A DNA stretch of 20,556 bases from Candidatus Avelusimicrobium stercoris (GTDB lineage: Bacteria; Elusimicrobiota; Elusimicrobia; Elusimicrobiales; Elusimicrobiaceae): positions 22,708-43,263 of the forward strand of contig DJFE01000022.1 of NCBI GenBank assembly GCA_002432025.1. The letters are read 5' to 3'. A program made the translations under genes and the position numbers. Positions 1 to 7,752 of the stretch are shown piece after piece. Under the pieces are notes generated by a model. The model made no database searches and had not been told where the DNA came from. It was given only the letters and a program-made list of their open reading frames with translations. Each line of letters opens with the position of its first letter. Within the stretch, counting starts at the first letter, position 1.

Positions 1-26
1 TTTTGCTCAAATATAAAGGCCTTAAT

Positions 27-32
27 AAGGAG
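27..32 (+). promoter_or_regulatory. Shine-Dalgarno site of the pilin gene
   Basis: AAGGAG lies 5 nt before the ATG at 38. It decides the start of the pilin gene, because it makes the very long leader peptide likely to be translated. No ATG, GTG or TTG codon occurs in frame between about position 110 and the processing site, so a short canonical leader is not available. Confidence 0.75.
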
Positions 33-37
33 AATAA

Positions 38-688
38 ATGAAAGGATTTATGGATACTTGTTTGTTGTTGTCGTCATCCTGGAAAGTCGTAGTCCAGGAT
101 CTGTTGTTATTTAAAAAAGAAAACGACCACAACGGATCCCCGACCCCTGCGGACAGTAGAGTTTCAGAATCTAGCGTTTGGGCTGTTTGTCGTGGTTTTA
201 CCTTGATAGAACTCTTGGTTGTTATACTGATTGTTGGCATACTGGCCGCGGCGGCGCTGCCGTCGTACCGAGTAGCGGTAGGCACCAGCCGCGCGGCTAC
301 GATGTACGCCTTTATGCGCGCGGTGGACCAGGCCCAACAGCACTTTTATATGCAAACTAACCGCTATGCCACCAATTTTGATTCGTTGGTTATTGCCCTG
401 CCCGCCGGGTTTAAAAAATATAGTTCTACACAAGTGGGCAATAGTGATATGTTTTGCTACCTTAGAGATACGGATGCAAACGGCAACCCTAGCAATTCGG
501 TTGTCTGTGAGGAGAAAAAAAATCACGTTTCCTTAGTAAAATTTTACATATATGAAGGTACCTTTTGTTGGGCCCCTTCCTTGGATGTTGGAGATATTTC
601 TAATAGAATTTGTCAAAATTTGTCGGGAAGAGATAGTCCAAGCGGCAGTGATTCTGGAAAAACGGGATACAGTTACTCTCTGCGATAA
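38..688 (+). CDS. Type IV prepilin with unusually long leader
   Basis: This is a major- or minor-type pilin (PilE/PilA-like), a subunit of type IV pili or a related secretion pseudopilus. It is exported to the inner membrane and cleaved and N-methylated by prepilin peptidase. The 216-residue product carries the class III signal GFTLIELLVV: Gly53 then Phe54, with Glu58 as the conserved Glu5 of the mature protein. A hydrophobic helix follows to about residue 73. The mature part would be about 163 residues, of usual pilin size, with cysteines in FCW and ICQ near the C-terminus that could form a disulfide. The leader of 53 residues is far longer than the usual 5-25. The ATG at 38 is supported by AAGGAG 5 nt upstream. 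The gene points away from its neighbours and ends at a strong terminator. Its exact role (structural pilin or minor pilin) cannot be told from sequence. Confidence 0.9.
   Translation: MKGFMDTCLLLSSSWKVVVQDLLLFKKENDHNGSPTPADSRVSESSVWAVCRGFTLIELLVVILIVGILAAAALPSYRVAVGTSRAATMYAFMRAVDQAQQHFYMQTNRYATNFDSLVIALPAGFKKYSSTQVGNSDMFCYLRDTDANGNPSNSVVCEEKKNHVSLVKFYIYEGTFCWAPSLDVGDISNRICQNLSGRDSPSGSDSGKTGYSYSLR
76..100 (+). repeat. Inverted repeat inside the pilin leader
   Basis: ATCCTGG (76-82) and CCAGGAT (94-100) form a perfect 7-bp inverted repeat around an 11-nt loop, inside the coding region of the long prepilin leader. Palindromes of this sort are typical of small interspersed repeats rather than of pilin genes. 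Whether other copies exist elsewhere in the genome cannot be seen here. Confidence 0.5.
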
Positions 689-692
689 ATAT

Positions 693-722
693 AAAAACCC
701 CCGGTTGGTGCCGGGGGTTTTT
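693..722. terminator. Bidirectional terminator between pilin and PilZ genes
   Basis: A 12-bp perfect stem (five A, five C and GG at 693-704, pairing with 711-722) encloses a 6-nt loop. It is flanked by A- and T-runs, so it works as a Rho-independent terminator in both directions. It sits 4 nt after the pilin stop and 24 nt after the end of the convergent PilZ gene. Confidence 0.9.
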
Positions 723-746
723 ATAGGTTATTTGCGATTTTGGAAA

Positions 747-1211
747 CTATTTGCCTTCAAAAAGGGCTTCGTCCTTTTGAATTTTGTTGCAGATTTTGTT
801 GCATTTGCAGGTGCCCACGCAAACTTCGGGCAGTTTGAGCAAAATGCGCGTGTCGCAATCGTTAAAATCGTCCGCCATTTCGCTGATGATTTTAGCGTCT
901 TTTTCGGCCATTTTTACAAATTCAATACCGATAGTATATACATTTTCGCGCTGTTTCACCCACGCCAAGCGGGCCTGCACTTCCATTTTACCCGTGCCGG
1001 GCAGTTGCAAACTGATGGAAAATTTGTCGGCCAGCGGTGCGCCCAAAAAACTAATCATACGCATACCTGAAGCGGACAAGTCCGCCAAAATGGCGACCAA
1101 GGACGTTTCCTTGCCGTCGGCTGTTTTGTAATGCAAGTTGACCGGTTCAATCAAATTGCTGATGACCGGCATACGCGGATGTCTGCGTTTTTCAGGAAAA
1201 TGTTGTTTCAT
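747..1211 (-). CDS. PilZ-domain protein with C-terminal Cys cluster
   Basis: The product is a single PilZ domain, a family that binds cyclic di-GMP and passes the signal to motility, polymer export or other targets. With the ATG at 1211 it has 154 residues. Both c-di-GMP motifs are intact: RRHPR (9-13, RxxxR) and DLSASG (44-49, DxSxxG), followed by the beta-barrel strands to about residue 100. A short C-terminal tail holds five cysteines (119, 131, 135, 137, 141), four of them spaced C-x3-C-x-C-x3-C, which is not part of the PilZ fold. I chose ATG 1211 because it lies 4 nt after the miaB stop, with GAGG 10 nt upstream. An upstream in-frame TTG at 1229 would add six residues. It is probably cotranscribed with miaB. 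The target is unknown. Confidence 0.85.
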   Translation of the reverse strand: MKQHFPEKRRHPRMPVISNLIEPVNLHYKTADGKETSLVAILADLSASGMRMISFLGAPLADKFSISLQLPGTGKMEVQARLAWVKQRENVYTIGIEFVKMAEKDAKIISEMADDFNDCDTRILLKLPEVCVGTCKCNKICNKIQKDEALFEGK

Positions 1212-1215
1212 AAAA

Positions 1216-2445
1216 TTAGTCCCTCGCAAATAATAAGGTTCCGTCGGCTTTTTTAATAGTGGTTTTTATGACGGAGCCAACGGGGTAAGACTTACTCGTC
1301 TTTACCCAAAAGTTGCCGGAAGAGCGTCCTTTGTTTTCACTTTCCAAAAGCACTTCCTGCACGGTGCCGACCTGCGCTTGATACGCCGCGTCGGATAAAC
1401 CTCTTACTTTATTTAACAAAATATCAAGCCGTTCTTCCAGTATATTTTGCGGTAAGAGTTTCATTTGGGCCGCCGGAGTGCCCAGACGGGGGGAATATTT
1501 AAAGCAATAGGCCGCAAAAAATCCCGCTTCGTCCACGAGGGAGAGCGTCTCTTTGAAATCGTCTTCCGTTTCCGTCGGAAATCCTACAATAATGTCCGTA
1601 GAAATGTTAAACCCGCAGTCCTTCAAGGCGCGGACTTTTTCTAAAAATATTTCGCGCGTGTAGCCGCGTTTCATTTCCTGCAAAACCTTGGTGGAACCGC
1701 TCTGCACGGGCAAATGGACGTGGCGGGCGATTTTGGGGTTATCCTTAATGACGGCTAAAAATTCCGGCGTAAAATAAATGGGGTGCGGGCTCGTAAAGCG
1801 CACGCGCTCCACGCCGGGCAAGCGGCTGACTTGGTTTAATAAATCCGCAAAAGAAGTATTTTCAAATTGATAGGCGTTGACCGTTTGCCCCAAGAGCATA
1901 ATTTCCTTGGCGCCCGCCGTGGCTTTTTGGGCGGCGTCGGCCAAAATATCCGCTACGGGCAAACATTTTACGGGTCCGCGCACGCTGGGCACAATGCAGT
2001 ACGAGCAGGCAAAATTGCACCCGCGCATAATGGTTACATATCCCGTTAAGCCGGAAGCGAGCAAATTATGCTCTTGCCCGGGCGCGTTAAAAAGGCCGCT
2101 TGCATCCAAGGTATCGGCGAAGTGTTCAATTTCTTTGGCGCCGGAAACAATGTCTAAAAAGGGATATTTCTTTTGAAGTGCTTTTCCCAAGCGTTGGGCG
2201 GCACAACCCGCAAAAATAATCACGCGGCCCGGCTTTTCCCGCTTCCACTCAGCCAAGCGACCTAGGAACGATACGGCACGGTGTTCGGCGTGGTCGCGCA
2301 CGGTGCAGGTGTTGATAAGGGCAATGTCGGCCTCGTCCAACTGGTCGGTATATTGTGCGCCGCGTGCCGCCAAATGCGCAAACATTTCGTCGGAGTCGGC
2401 CACGTTCATTTGGCAGCCGTAGGTTTGAATAAATACTTTGGTCAT
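1216..2445 (-). CDS. miaB: tRNA-2-methylthio-N6-dimethylallyladenosine synthase
   Basis: MiaB is a radical-SAM methylthiotransferase that converts i6A37 to ms2i6A37 in tRNAs reading UNN codons. The 409-residue product has the N-terminal MTTase domain with the three cysteines for the auxiliary 4Fe-4S cluster (C11, C47, C81). The radical-SAM CxxxCxxC follows (C143, C147, C150, within RGCNFACSYC), and a C-terminal TRAM-like segment covers about residues 345-409. The opening MTKVFIQTYGCQMN matches the family start, so 2445 is secure. However, no Shine-Dalgarno sequence precedes it: the T-run of the upstream terminator ends only 4 nt before the ATG. The product is slightly shorter than the usual ~440 residues. 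The related enzymes MtaB and RimO are less likely because of the N-terminal QTYGCQMN sequence. Confidence 0.95.
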   Translation of the reverse strand: MTKVFIQTYGCQMNVADSDEMFAHLAARGAQYTDQLDEADIALINTCTVRDHAEHRAVSFLGRLAEWKREKPGRVIIFAGCAAQRLGKALQKKYPFLDIVSGAKEIEHFADTLDASGLFNAPGQEHNLLASGLTGYVTIMRGCNFACSYCIVPSVRGPVKCLPVADILADAAQKATAGAKEIMLLGQTVNAYQFENTSFADLLNQVSRLPGVERVRFTSPHPIYFTPEFLAVIKDNPKIARHVHLPVQSGSTKVLQEMKRGYTREIFLEKVRALKDCGFNISTDIIVGFPTETEDDFKETLSLVDEAGFFAAYCFKYSPRLGTPAAQMKLLPQNILEERLDILLNKVRGLSDAAYQAQVGTVQEVLLESENKGRSSGNFWVKTSKSYPVGSVIKTTIKKADGTLLFARD

Positions 2446-2449
2446 AGAT

Positions 2450-2485
2450 AAAAAAGCAAGGCGGCCCTTACAGGAACCGCCTTGC
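2450..2485 (-). terminator. Rho-independent terminator after pgi, abutting miaB
   Basis: Read on the minus strand, a perfect 9-bp stem GCAAGGCGG / CCGCCTTGC (2477-2485 with 2456-2464) and a 12-nt loop are followed by six T (2455-2450). It lies 11 nt after the pgi stop and its T-run ends 4 nt before the miaB ATG. It should end the long Bat-isomerase transcript. Read-through would be the simplest way to reach miaB, since no promoter is obvious between them. Confidence 0.9.
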
Positions 2486-2496
2486 TGATAGGTTAA

Positions 2497-4161
2497 TTAG
2501 AATAAGTCGCTGATTTTTTTGATGCTTTCCAACAGCGGCTGCGCCAAGTGAATTTTAATCACGCGGCGGCCTTTGGCCTGTAACGCCTGGAAATCGCCCA
2601 ACGCCTGCGCATTGCAGAGTTGGCCGAAGGTGTAGTGCTGGCCCGGGATTTTGATATCGTTGGCCGGTTCGGCAGACAAAATCAAAAATACGCCGTTGTT
2701 GCCGTCGCCTTTATGCAACTGGCCCGTAGAGTGCAGGTAGCGCGGCCCGTAGCCAAACAAAACGGCACGTTTGGTGCGAAGCATAATTTTGTCGCGCAGA
2801 CCGAGCAAGGCTTTTTCTGTTTCCTCGGACGGATACACGTACGGGAGCAAGGCCACATAGTCGTTGCTTTCCAAGAGGGAATACAAGTCTTGGGCCAAGG
2901 TTTCCAGTTTTACTTCGCCGGCGATGTCGGAAGAGACCAAAATCGGGGCGGTTGTTTCGGGCGACACATTGCCTTTTTCCAAGTCGGCCAAGAGGTTCTT
3001 TGTGCGGGTTTTGGCGTCTTGCACGTTGGGTTGGTCAAAGGGGTCAATGCCCAAAATGGCGCCCGCGGCGGCGGTGGCAATTTCCCACAGCAGGAACATT
3101 GCGCCTAATTGATAGACGTCGTCCATTTTAATCGTAAATACAGGGTAACTGCGTTCTGCCAAGTCGGCGGCAATGGCGCTGACGCGTTTGTCGTCTTCGC
3201 TGCCCGTGGACAAGTGCACAAAGAAGCGGTCTTCGCGGTAGTCAAAGTTTTGCGTGAGCGTTTCGCCCGCCACCGGAACTACGCCTTTGCCTTCTTTACC
3301 CGTGGATTCGGCTACCAACTGTTCGGCCCACAAGCCGAAAGTGGCGAAATCTTTGGGGGTTAAAAGGGTCATTTTGTCCTTGCTGTGGTTGACGTTGCAA
3401 GCACCCATATAAGCGCCTAACTGCACGGCGGCGTTGCCTTTTTCGGGGGCTTCGGGGCCGAAGGTTTCGGCTTGTTCTTTGGCAATGGTCAGCAAGCGTT
3501 TTACATCCACGCCCATAATGGCGGCAGGCACAATGCCGAAGAAGGACAAGGCGGAAAAACGGCCGCCGATGTCAGAAGGGTTAATAAAGGTTTTGCGGAA
3601 GCCGTTCTTTTTGGCGAGGGCTTCCAGCCCGGTGCCAGCGTCGGTGATAGCCGCAAAGTTTTTACCGGGTTCTTTTACGCCGGCTTTCTTTACTTCGTCA
3701 TAGAAATAAGCGAATTGGGAGGACGGTTCCACCGTGCCACCGGATTTGCTGGCGAAGATGAACAAGGTTTCCGCTGGGTTAATGCGGGCGCGGGCGGCGC
3801 CAATCCAGTCCGGGTTGGTGGTGTCTAACACGATAAGTTCCGGCCAGCCGTTTTGCTTACCGAATACGGTGCGGAACACTTCGGGCGCGAGCGAGGAACC
3901 GCCCATACCCATAATTACGCAATGTTTGAAATTTTGTTTTACGTCTTCGGCAAAGGCGAGCACATCATCAATGCGTTCCAACGTCCAGTTATAGACTTTT
4001 TGCCAGCCTAAAAACTTGACGATAAAGTCCATACTTTCTTTATCTTGTTTCCAAAGAGTGGGATCCTTGGCCCAGAATTTAGTATTAAACTCTAATCCTT
4101 CCAGTTTAATTTCCCCTTCGCGGACAATTCCTTCGGCCATCGGGTTTGCTTGTGTATTCAT
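2497..4161 (-). CDS. pgi: Glucose-6-phosphate isomerase
   Basis: This enzyme interconverts glucose 6-phosphate and fructose 6-phosphate at the entry of glycolysis and the return from the pentose-phosphate route. It has two SIS-type sugar-isomerase folds. Visible motifs are MGMGGSSLAPEV, SKSGGTVEPS (phosphate binding), DIGGRFSALSFFG (the GGRFS signature) and the C-terminal FGYGPRYLHSTGQLHKG, which holds the histidine and lysine typical of the bacterial type that also occurs fused to transaldolase. No transaldolase domain is present here. At about 554 residues it is of normal length. An ATG at 4170 has AAGG directly against it, too close to work, whereas the ATG at 4161 has AAGGA 8 nt upstream, so I prefer 4161. 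It is the last gene of the Bat-isomerase run, 18 nt after rpiB, and is followed by a terminator. Confidence 0.95.
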   Translation of the reverse strand: MNTQANPMAEGIVREGEIKLEGLEFNTKFWAKDPTLWKQDKESMDFIVKFLGWQKVYNWTLERIDDVLAFAEDVKQNFKHCVIMGMGGSSLAPEVFRTVFGKQNGWPELIVLDTTNPDWIGAARARINPAETLFIFASKSGGTVEPSSQFAYFYDEVKKAGVKEPGKNFAAITDAGTGLEALAKKNGFRKTFINPSDIGGRFSALSFFGIVPAAIMGVDVKRLLTIAKEQAETFGPEAPEKGNAAVQLGAYMGACNVNHSKDKMTLLTPKDFATFGLWAEQLVAESTGKEGKGVVPVAGETLTQNFDYREDRFFVHLSTGSEDDKRVSAIAADLAERSYPVFTIKMDDVYQLGAMFLLWEIATAAAGAILGIDPFDQPNVQDAKTRTKNLLADLEKGNVSPETTAPILVSSDIAGEVKLETLAQDLYSLLESNDYVALLPYVYPSEETEKALLGLRDKIMLRTKRAVLFGYGPRYLHSTGQLHKGDGNNGVFLILSAEPANDIKIPGQHYTFGQLCNAQALGDFQALQAKGRRVIKIHLAQPLLESIKKISDLF

Positions 4162-4179
4162 ACGTTCCATCCTTATTTT

Positions 4180-4632
4180 TTATTTAAAATTCGCGTTTTC
4201 AATCGCTTTAACTTTATTTAGCCTCATTTCGTGGCGGGTTCCCGTCAAAAAAGAGGCGTTTAAAAATCGTTCGGTCAGTTCCTCGGCCACGGCCGAGCCG
4301 ATGATGCGCGCACCCATACATAATACGTTGAGTGCGTCGTGCTCTACGGCCTGTTTGGCGCTGTACGCGTCGTGGCAGACGCACGCGCGCACGCCCTTGG
4401 TTTTGTTGGCCGTAATGCACACACCCACCCCGCTTCCGCACAGCAAAATGCCGCGGTCGGCTTGTTGGGAAGCCACCAGTTTGGCCACTTTGTCGGCGTA
4501 GTCGGGGTAATCGGCGCGTTCGCAACTAAACGTGCCGCAATCAATTACTTCGTGCCCCAAGCGGCGTACAACAGCCGCTACGGTTTCTTTCAGCGGGAAT
4601 CCCGCGTGATCACATCCTATTGCTATTTTCAT
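4180..4632 (-). CDS. rpiB: Ribose-5-phosphate isomerase B
   Basis: RpiB (RpiB/LacAB family) interconverts ribose 5-phosphate and ribulose 5-phosphate in the non-oxidative pentose-phosphate pathway; some members also accept allose 6-phosphate. The 150-residue product is full length for the family. It starts MKIAIGCDHAGFPLK, with Asp8 and His9 at the phosphate-binding loop, and has GILLCGSGVGVCITANK with the catalytic Cys65. His87 and Asp88 in VCHDAYSAKQAVEHDALNVL match the conserved region near the active site. The start is fixed by the family N-terminus. The Shine-Dalgarno site is weak and the ATG lies 4 nt after the gmhA stop, which suggests translational coupling. Confidence 0.95.
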   Translation of the reverse strand: MKIAIGCDHAGFPLKETVAAVVRRLGHEVIDCGTFSCERADYPDYADKVAKLVASQQADRGILLCGSGVGVCITANKTKGVRACVCHDAYSAKQAVEHDALNVLCMGARIIGSAVAEELTERFLNASFLTGTRHEMRLNKVKAIENANFK

Positions 4633-4636
4633 AAAT

Positions 4637-5194
4637 TTAATATGCCTGGTCCACTAAATCGCACATACAATGGCCCATAAAAATATGACAGGCTTGAATA
4701 TGCGGCGTATCCTTTACGTTTACCACAAGCGGCAAATCGCACATATCCTTAATAGTGCCGCCGTCCTTGCCCAAAAAAGCCGCCGTAAAGCAGCCCTTGC
4801 GTTTGGCAAGGCCCAAGGCTAAATACACATTTTTGCTATTGCCGGAGGTGGAAATACCGATGACCACATCGCCCGGCTGGGCAAACCCGTCAATCTGGCG
4901 GGAAAAAACCACATCGTAAGAATAATCGTTGCCGATGGCGGTGAGGGTGGAGGAGTTGGTGTTTAACGCAAGCGCCGGCAGGGACGGGCGTTCCTTTTTA
5001 AAGCGGCCCACAAATTCCGCCGCAATATGCTGCGCGTCGGAGGCGCTCCCGCCGTTGCCCATTAAAATTACTTTGTGCCCGTTTTTAAAGGCTTTTACCA
5101 CCTCGGCGGCCAAGGTTTCCACCTTGTCCGAAAGGTGTTCTTTTACATATTCAACGGCTTTAATTAATTCGTCGGCTTGTTGCTCTACAAACAT
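4637..5194 (-). CDS. gmhA: Sedoheptulose 7-phosphate isomerase (SIS domain)
   Basis: GmhA converts sedoheptulose 7-phosphate to D-glycero-D-manno-heptose 7-phosphate, the first step toward ADP- or GDP-heptose used in LPS core or S-layer glycans. The 185-residue protein is one SIS domain, with GNGGSASDAQHIAAEFVGRF (residues 47-66, including His56 and Glu60 of the usual metal and active site), LNTNSSTLTAIGND, and the phosphate-binding STSGNS loop. A C-terminal helix carries HIQACHIFMGH, as in true GmhA. A strong AAAGGAG lies 7 nt before the ATG. It sits 11 nt after batE and 4 nt before rpiB, so it is probably cotranscribed with both. A related phosphoheptose isomerase such as DiaA is less likely, given the enzyme motifs. 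Confidence 0.92.
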   Translation of the reverse strand: MFVEQQADELIKAVEYVKEHLSDKVETLAAEVVKAFKNGHKVILMGNGGSASDAQHIAAEFVGRFKKERPSLPALALNTNSSTLTAIGNDYSYDVVFSRQIDGFAQPGDVVIGISTSGNSKNVYLALGLAKRKGCFTAAFLGKDGGTIKDMCDLPLVVNVKDTPHIQACHIFMGHCMCDLVDQAY

Positions 5195-5205
5195 TTTTAA
5201 CTCCT

Positions 5206-5925
5206 TTAAATTTGTTCAATGGCGTTTTTATCCACCCAGCCTTTAATCCCCTGGGATTTTACAATAACCTCGTACCAGGAATCCTTTTCATCCTGCACGG
5301 TGAGTAGGTGCCCTTGGGCTACGCTTGCGCTGGCGGGGAAATTGGTTCCCGGCCCGCTGCGTATTTCCGCCACCGGGGCGGCTACTACGGCCAAGGGTTC
5401 CGTTTCGGCCTTATGGCGCATATAAAACCACCCGGCCGAAAGCAAAAGCACTACGGCCACGGTTGCGGTAATTCTTCCGCCGCGGCGTTTTAAAACCCAT
5501 ATGCACGCGAGCAAACAGAACACCCACCATAAAACCATTGTCAGCCCTTTTAGTTCGCTGTAAGACAAACTGAAAAACGCCTTATGCAATATGGGCGGCA
5601 CCCCGGCCGGAACCAAACTTTCGCCCCCGGCGGATAAAGCCAAGGCTAAATTATTGCGGATGTCCGTGTTGCGCGGGGCCAACTTAAAGGCGCGGTAATA
5701 ATTCGCGGCGGCCAAGCCCATACTGCCCATTTTAAAATAGCAGTTACCTATATTGTAGTAAACATAAGGGTCGTTTGGGTGAGATTTTAAATCATATTCA
5801 TACAGGCCCAAGGCGGCGGAGAACTTGCCTTGGCGGTAAAACTCTTCCGCATTTTGCAGGGGCGTTTGGGCAAAAACAGAGGTAAACCCGAGTAAAGCAA
5901 AAACTAAAATAAACAAGCGTTTCAT
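5206..5925 (-). CDS. batE: BatE-like TPR and SH3-domain membrane protein
   Basis: This is the last member of the Bat (aerotolerance) series. Its 239 residues comprise an N-terminal signal or anchor (about 1-19, ending SVFAQ), two to three TPR-like repeats (about 22-90: AEEFYRQGKFSAALGLYEYD, YYNIGNCYFKMGSMGLAAANYYRAF), two membrane segments around residues 120-165, and a bacterial SH3 domain at the C-terminus (about 175-239: AEIRSGPGTNFPASASVAQG, GIKGWVDKNAIEQI). The SH3 part probably faces the periplasm and may bind peptidoglycan or protein partners. I chose ATG 5925, which overlaps the batD stop as ATGA and has GGAGGA 9 nt upstream. An open frame extends further upstream but runs inside batD. 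The name rests on domain order and operon position; its function is not established. Confidence 0.85.
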   Translation of the reverse strand: MKRLFILVFALLGFTSVFAQTPLQNAEEFYRQGKFSAALGLYEYDLKSHPNDPYVYYNIGNCYFKMGSMGLAAANYYRAFKLAPRNTDIRNNLALALSAGGESLVPAGVPPILHKAFFSLSYSELKGLTMVLWWVFCLLACIWVLKRRGGRITATVAVVLLLSAGWFYMRHKAETEPLAVVAAPVAEIRSGPGTNFPASASVAQGHLLTVQDEKDSWYEVIVKSQGIKGWVDKNAIEQI

Positions 5926-7751
5926 TTGGTTTCTTCCTCCATAAGTTTTAATACGTCTAATCCCTGTGAGGCCAGATTTTGCGGGTCCAGCGCATCGGGC
6001 GAGCCGGGGGCAAAGCGGGCCGTTTCCAGCCGTTGCCAAAGTAAAGAAAACGCTTCTGCGGTGGCGGGAGTAACGCCGCTTTTTTGCAGGGCGGTTACAA
6101 TCGCGCGCAGGGGCAGGCTGCCCGTACCGATGTTTAATTTCTGTTGCAAATAGCCGGATAACGCCTCTGCCACCTGTTCGTCAGACACCGCCCGTTTAAG
6201 CAAATTTTTGGCGTGCGTATAGGCGCGTTTGCGGGCCATAGATTTCCGGCCAAAGGAAGCAAAAAATACGCTAAGGCCCAAAATTACCAGCGCCGCCCAG
6301 TTTACGTCCTGCCACGCGCTTAACCGGGCCAGTACGGACGGTTCCGGCGCGTAAGAGGTTTTTAAATAGGCAATATCCTTACCCAAGGTTTGAAAGCCGC
6401 TCCCCGTGTGGGCTACGGAACCGAAATCAAAGCCACTTTCCTTTTTTGTAGAGGGGGAAACGGATATTGTAATGGGTTCCGTTTGTAAGGTTTTGTATTG
6501 GCCGGAAGCCGGATTAAAATAGGACCATTTAACGCCCGGAACAACGTAAATGCCCGAAGCGGACGGTACGAGCACCGTCTTAAATTCCTTATACCCGCGT
6601 ACTTGGTCAGACGACGGCAAAGAGCCTGCGGCAGCCGCCGCGGGGTACATTTTAAATCCCGCAATTTGCGGCCACTTTAAATCGCCGGTGCCCTTTAAGT
6701 TGCCCGGACCCTTTGCCGTAACGGTAATCGTAACGGCTTCCCCGGCTTCCACTTGTGTTCTGTCGGCCCCGGCGGAAAGGGTATAACCTTGGCCTACGGC
6801 GCCGTAAAAGGAGTTCGGTTTTCCGTTGGCCGGAAGCGGGCGGATTTGGAGCGGAATTTCCTTAGAGGTGGCCGTTTTTTCCGCCCCCAGGGCCGAGCCG
6901 CCAAACAGGCGGTCCAGCGGAGAAAGCGACGCGGAACCCGTGCGGTATTGCACGACGGCCTCACCGATAGAGGCCGCGCCGGGTGCCGCCCCCGTAACGG
7001 TGTAGCGTTGTTCGTTGTAGCGGTACAGCACGCCATTAATGCTTTGGGTCCCTTCGGCAGAACCCGCATCTTCCATAAACAGGTTATAGACGGCGGGTTT
7101 TTGGTAGGGCGCGTCGTAAAATTCGCGGGAATAATAAAAGCGTACCGCCAAGGTAACGGCTTCGTTTACATAGGGTTTTTTATTGCTTACGGCGGAAACC
7201 AAAAAGTAATTTTCGTTTCCGCGGGCGTAGGCTTGGTTCATCAAATTTTGTGTAAGCAAGGGCAGGCTTTCGTCCGCCTTTTGCACTTGGCGCGAAATGG
7301 CGGCCGTATTAATGGATGAGTCATATGTCCCGTTGGTTACGGCACGGCCTGTGCTGGTGGCCGGGCGGTTGTTTTGCACTCCTTGGGAATTGCGGTAAAT
7401 ACTGATGGAAATCGGGTCTGTTTTATAGGTTTTTCCATTATATTTAACGGTTACGGCACCAATGTCCGCCTTGCCCACAAAGCGTGGCAGCATTACATAG
7501 CGGAAGACCGAGGTGCTTTTGCCATTGATAGAGGTTTGGTCAATTTCGCGCGAATAGACATTAAACGCGGGCAAACTGGGCAGTTGCGGCATTGTCAGCG
7601 GGCTGACGGCTCCCTGTACGGTTACGGTTAGAGTGATTTCGTCATCCAGCGTGAGCGAAGTTTTATCCACCGAAGCCGATACGGAAATTTGCGCCCAGGC
7701 AAGCCCGGTAAAAAACAGCAAACAAAGGGAAAAAAGGAGTTTTTTTAGCAT
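5922..7751 (-). CDS. batD: BatD family protein
   Basis: BatD proteins are envelope proteins of MoxR-VWA (Bat) operons. They carry Ig-like beta domains outside the inner membrane and a membrane anchor, and are thought to scaffold the VWA proteins. The 609-residue product has a Sec signal peptide (1-20, LLFFTGLAWA then Q), the typical BatD opening of beta strands (VDKTSLTLDDEITLTVTVQG), several further beta domains up to about residue 440, one membrane segment near 484-500, and a cytoplasmic helical tail of about 105 residues. Length and layout fit the family. It starts 1 nt after the batC stop, with AAGGA 8 nt before the ATG, and overlaps batE by 4 nt. No enzymatic motif is visible. Confidence 0.9.
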   Translation of the reverse strand: MLKKLLFSLCLLFFTGLAWAQISVSASVDKTSLTLDDEITLTVTVQGAVSPLTMPQLPSLPAFNVYSREIDQTSINGKSTSVFRYVMLPRFVGKADIGAVTVKYNGKTYKTDPISISIYRNSQGVQNNRPATSTGRAVTNGTYDSSINTAAISRQVQKADESLPLLTQNLMNQAYARGNENYFLVSAVSNKKPYVNEAVTLAVRFYYSREFYDAPYQKPAVYNLFMEDAGSAEGTQSINGVLYRYNEQRYTVTGAAPGAASIGEAVVQYRTGSASLSPLDRLFGGSALGAEKTATSKEIPLQIRPLPANGKPNSFYGAVGQGYTLSAGADRTQVEAGEAVTITVTAKGPGNLKGTGDLKWPQIAGFKMYPAAAAAGSLPSSDQVRGYKEFKTVLVPSASGIYVVPGVKWSYFNPASGQYKTLQTEPITISVSPSTKKESGFDFGSVAHTGSGFQTLGKDIAYLKTSYAPEPSVLARLSAWQDVNWAALVILGLSVFFASFGRKSMARKRAYTHAKNLLKRAVSDEQVAEALSGYLQQKLNIGTGSLPLRAIVTALQKSGVTPATAEAFSLLWQRLETARFAPGSPDALDPQNLASQGLDVLKLMEEETK

Positions 7752-7752
7752 A

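Noticed and set aside
164..526. Antisense open frame across the pilin gene
   Set aside because: It has no ribosome site and lies fully opposite a clear pilin; its sequence has no recognisable domain.
2620..3108. Long open frames on the plus strand opposite pgi (also near 3472-3828)
   Set aside because: They mirror the codon bias of pgi on the other strand, have no ribosome sites, and resemble no family.
5926..6039. N-terminal extension of the BatE frame into batD
   Set aside because: The extension lies inside batD, lacks a signal peptide, and would hide the true Sec signal; the ATGA overlap at 5925 is the better start.
6753..7319. 188-codon open frame opposite batD
   Set aside because: It is very Arg- and Gly-rich, as expected for the antisense of a GC-biased gene, and lacks a start context.
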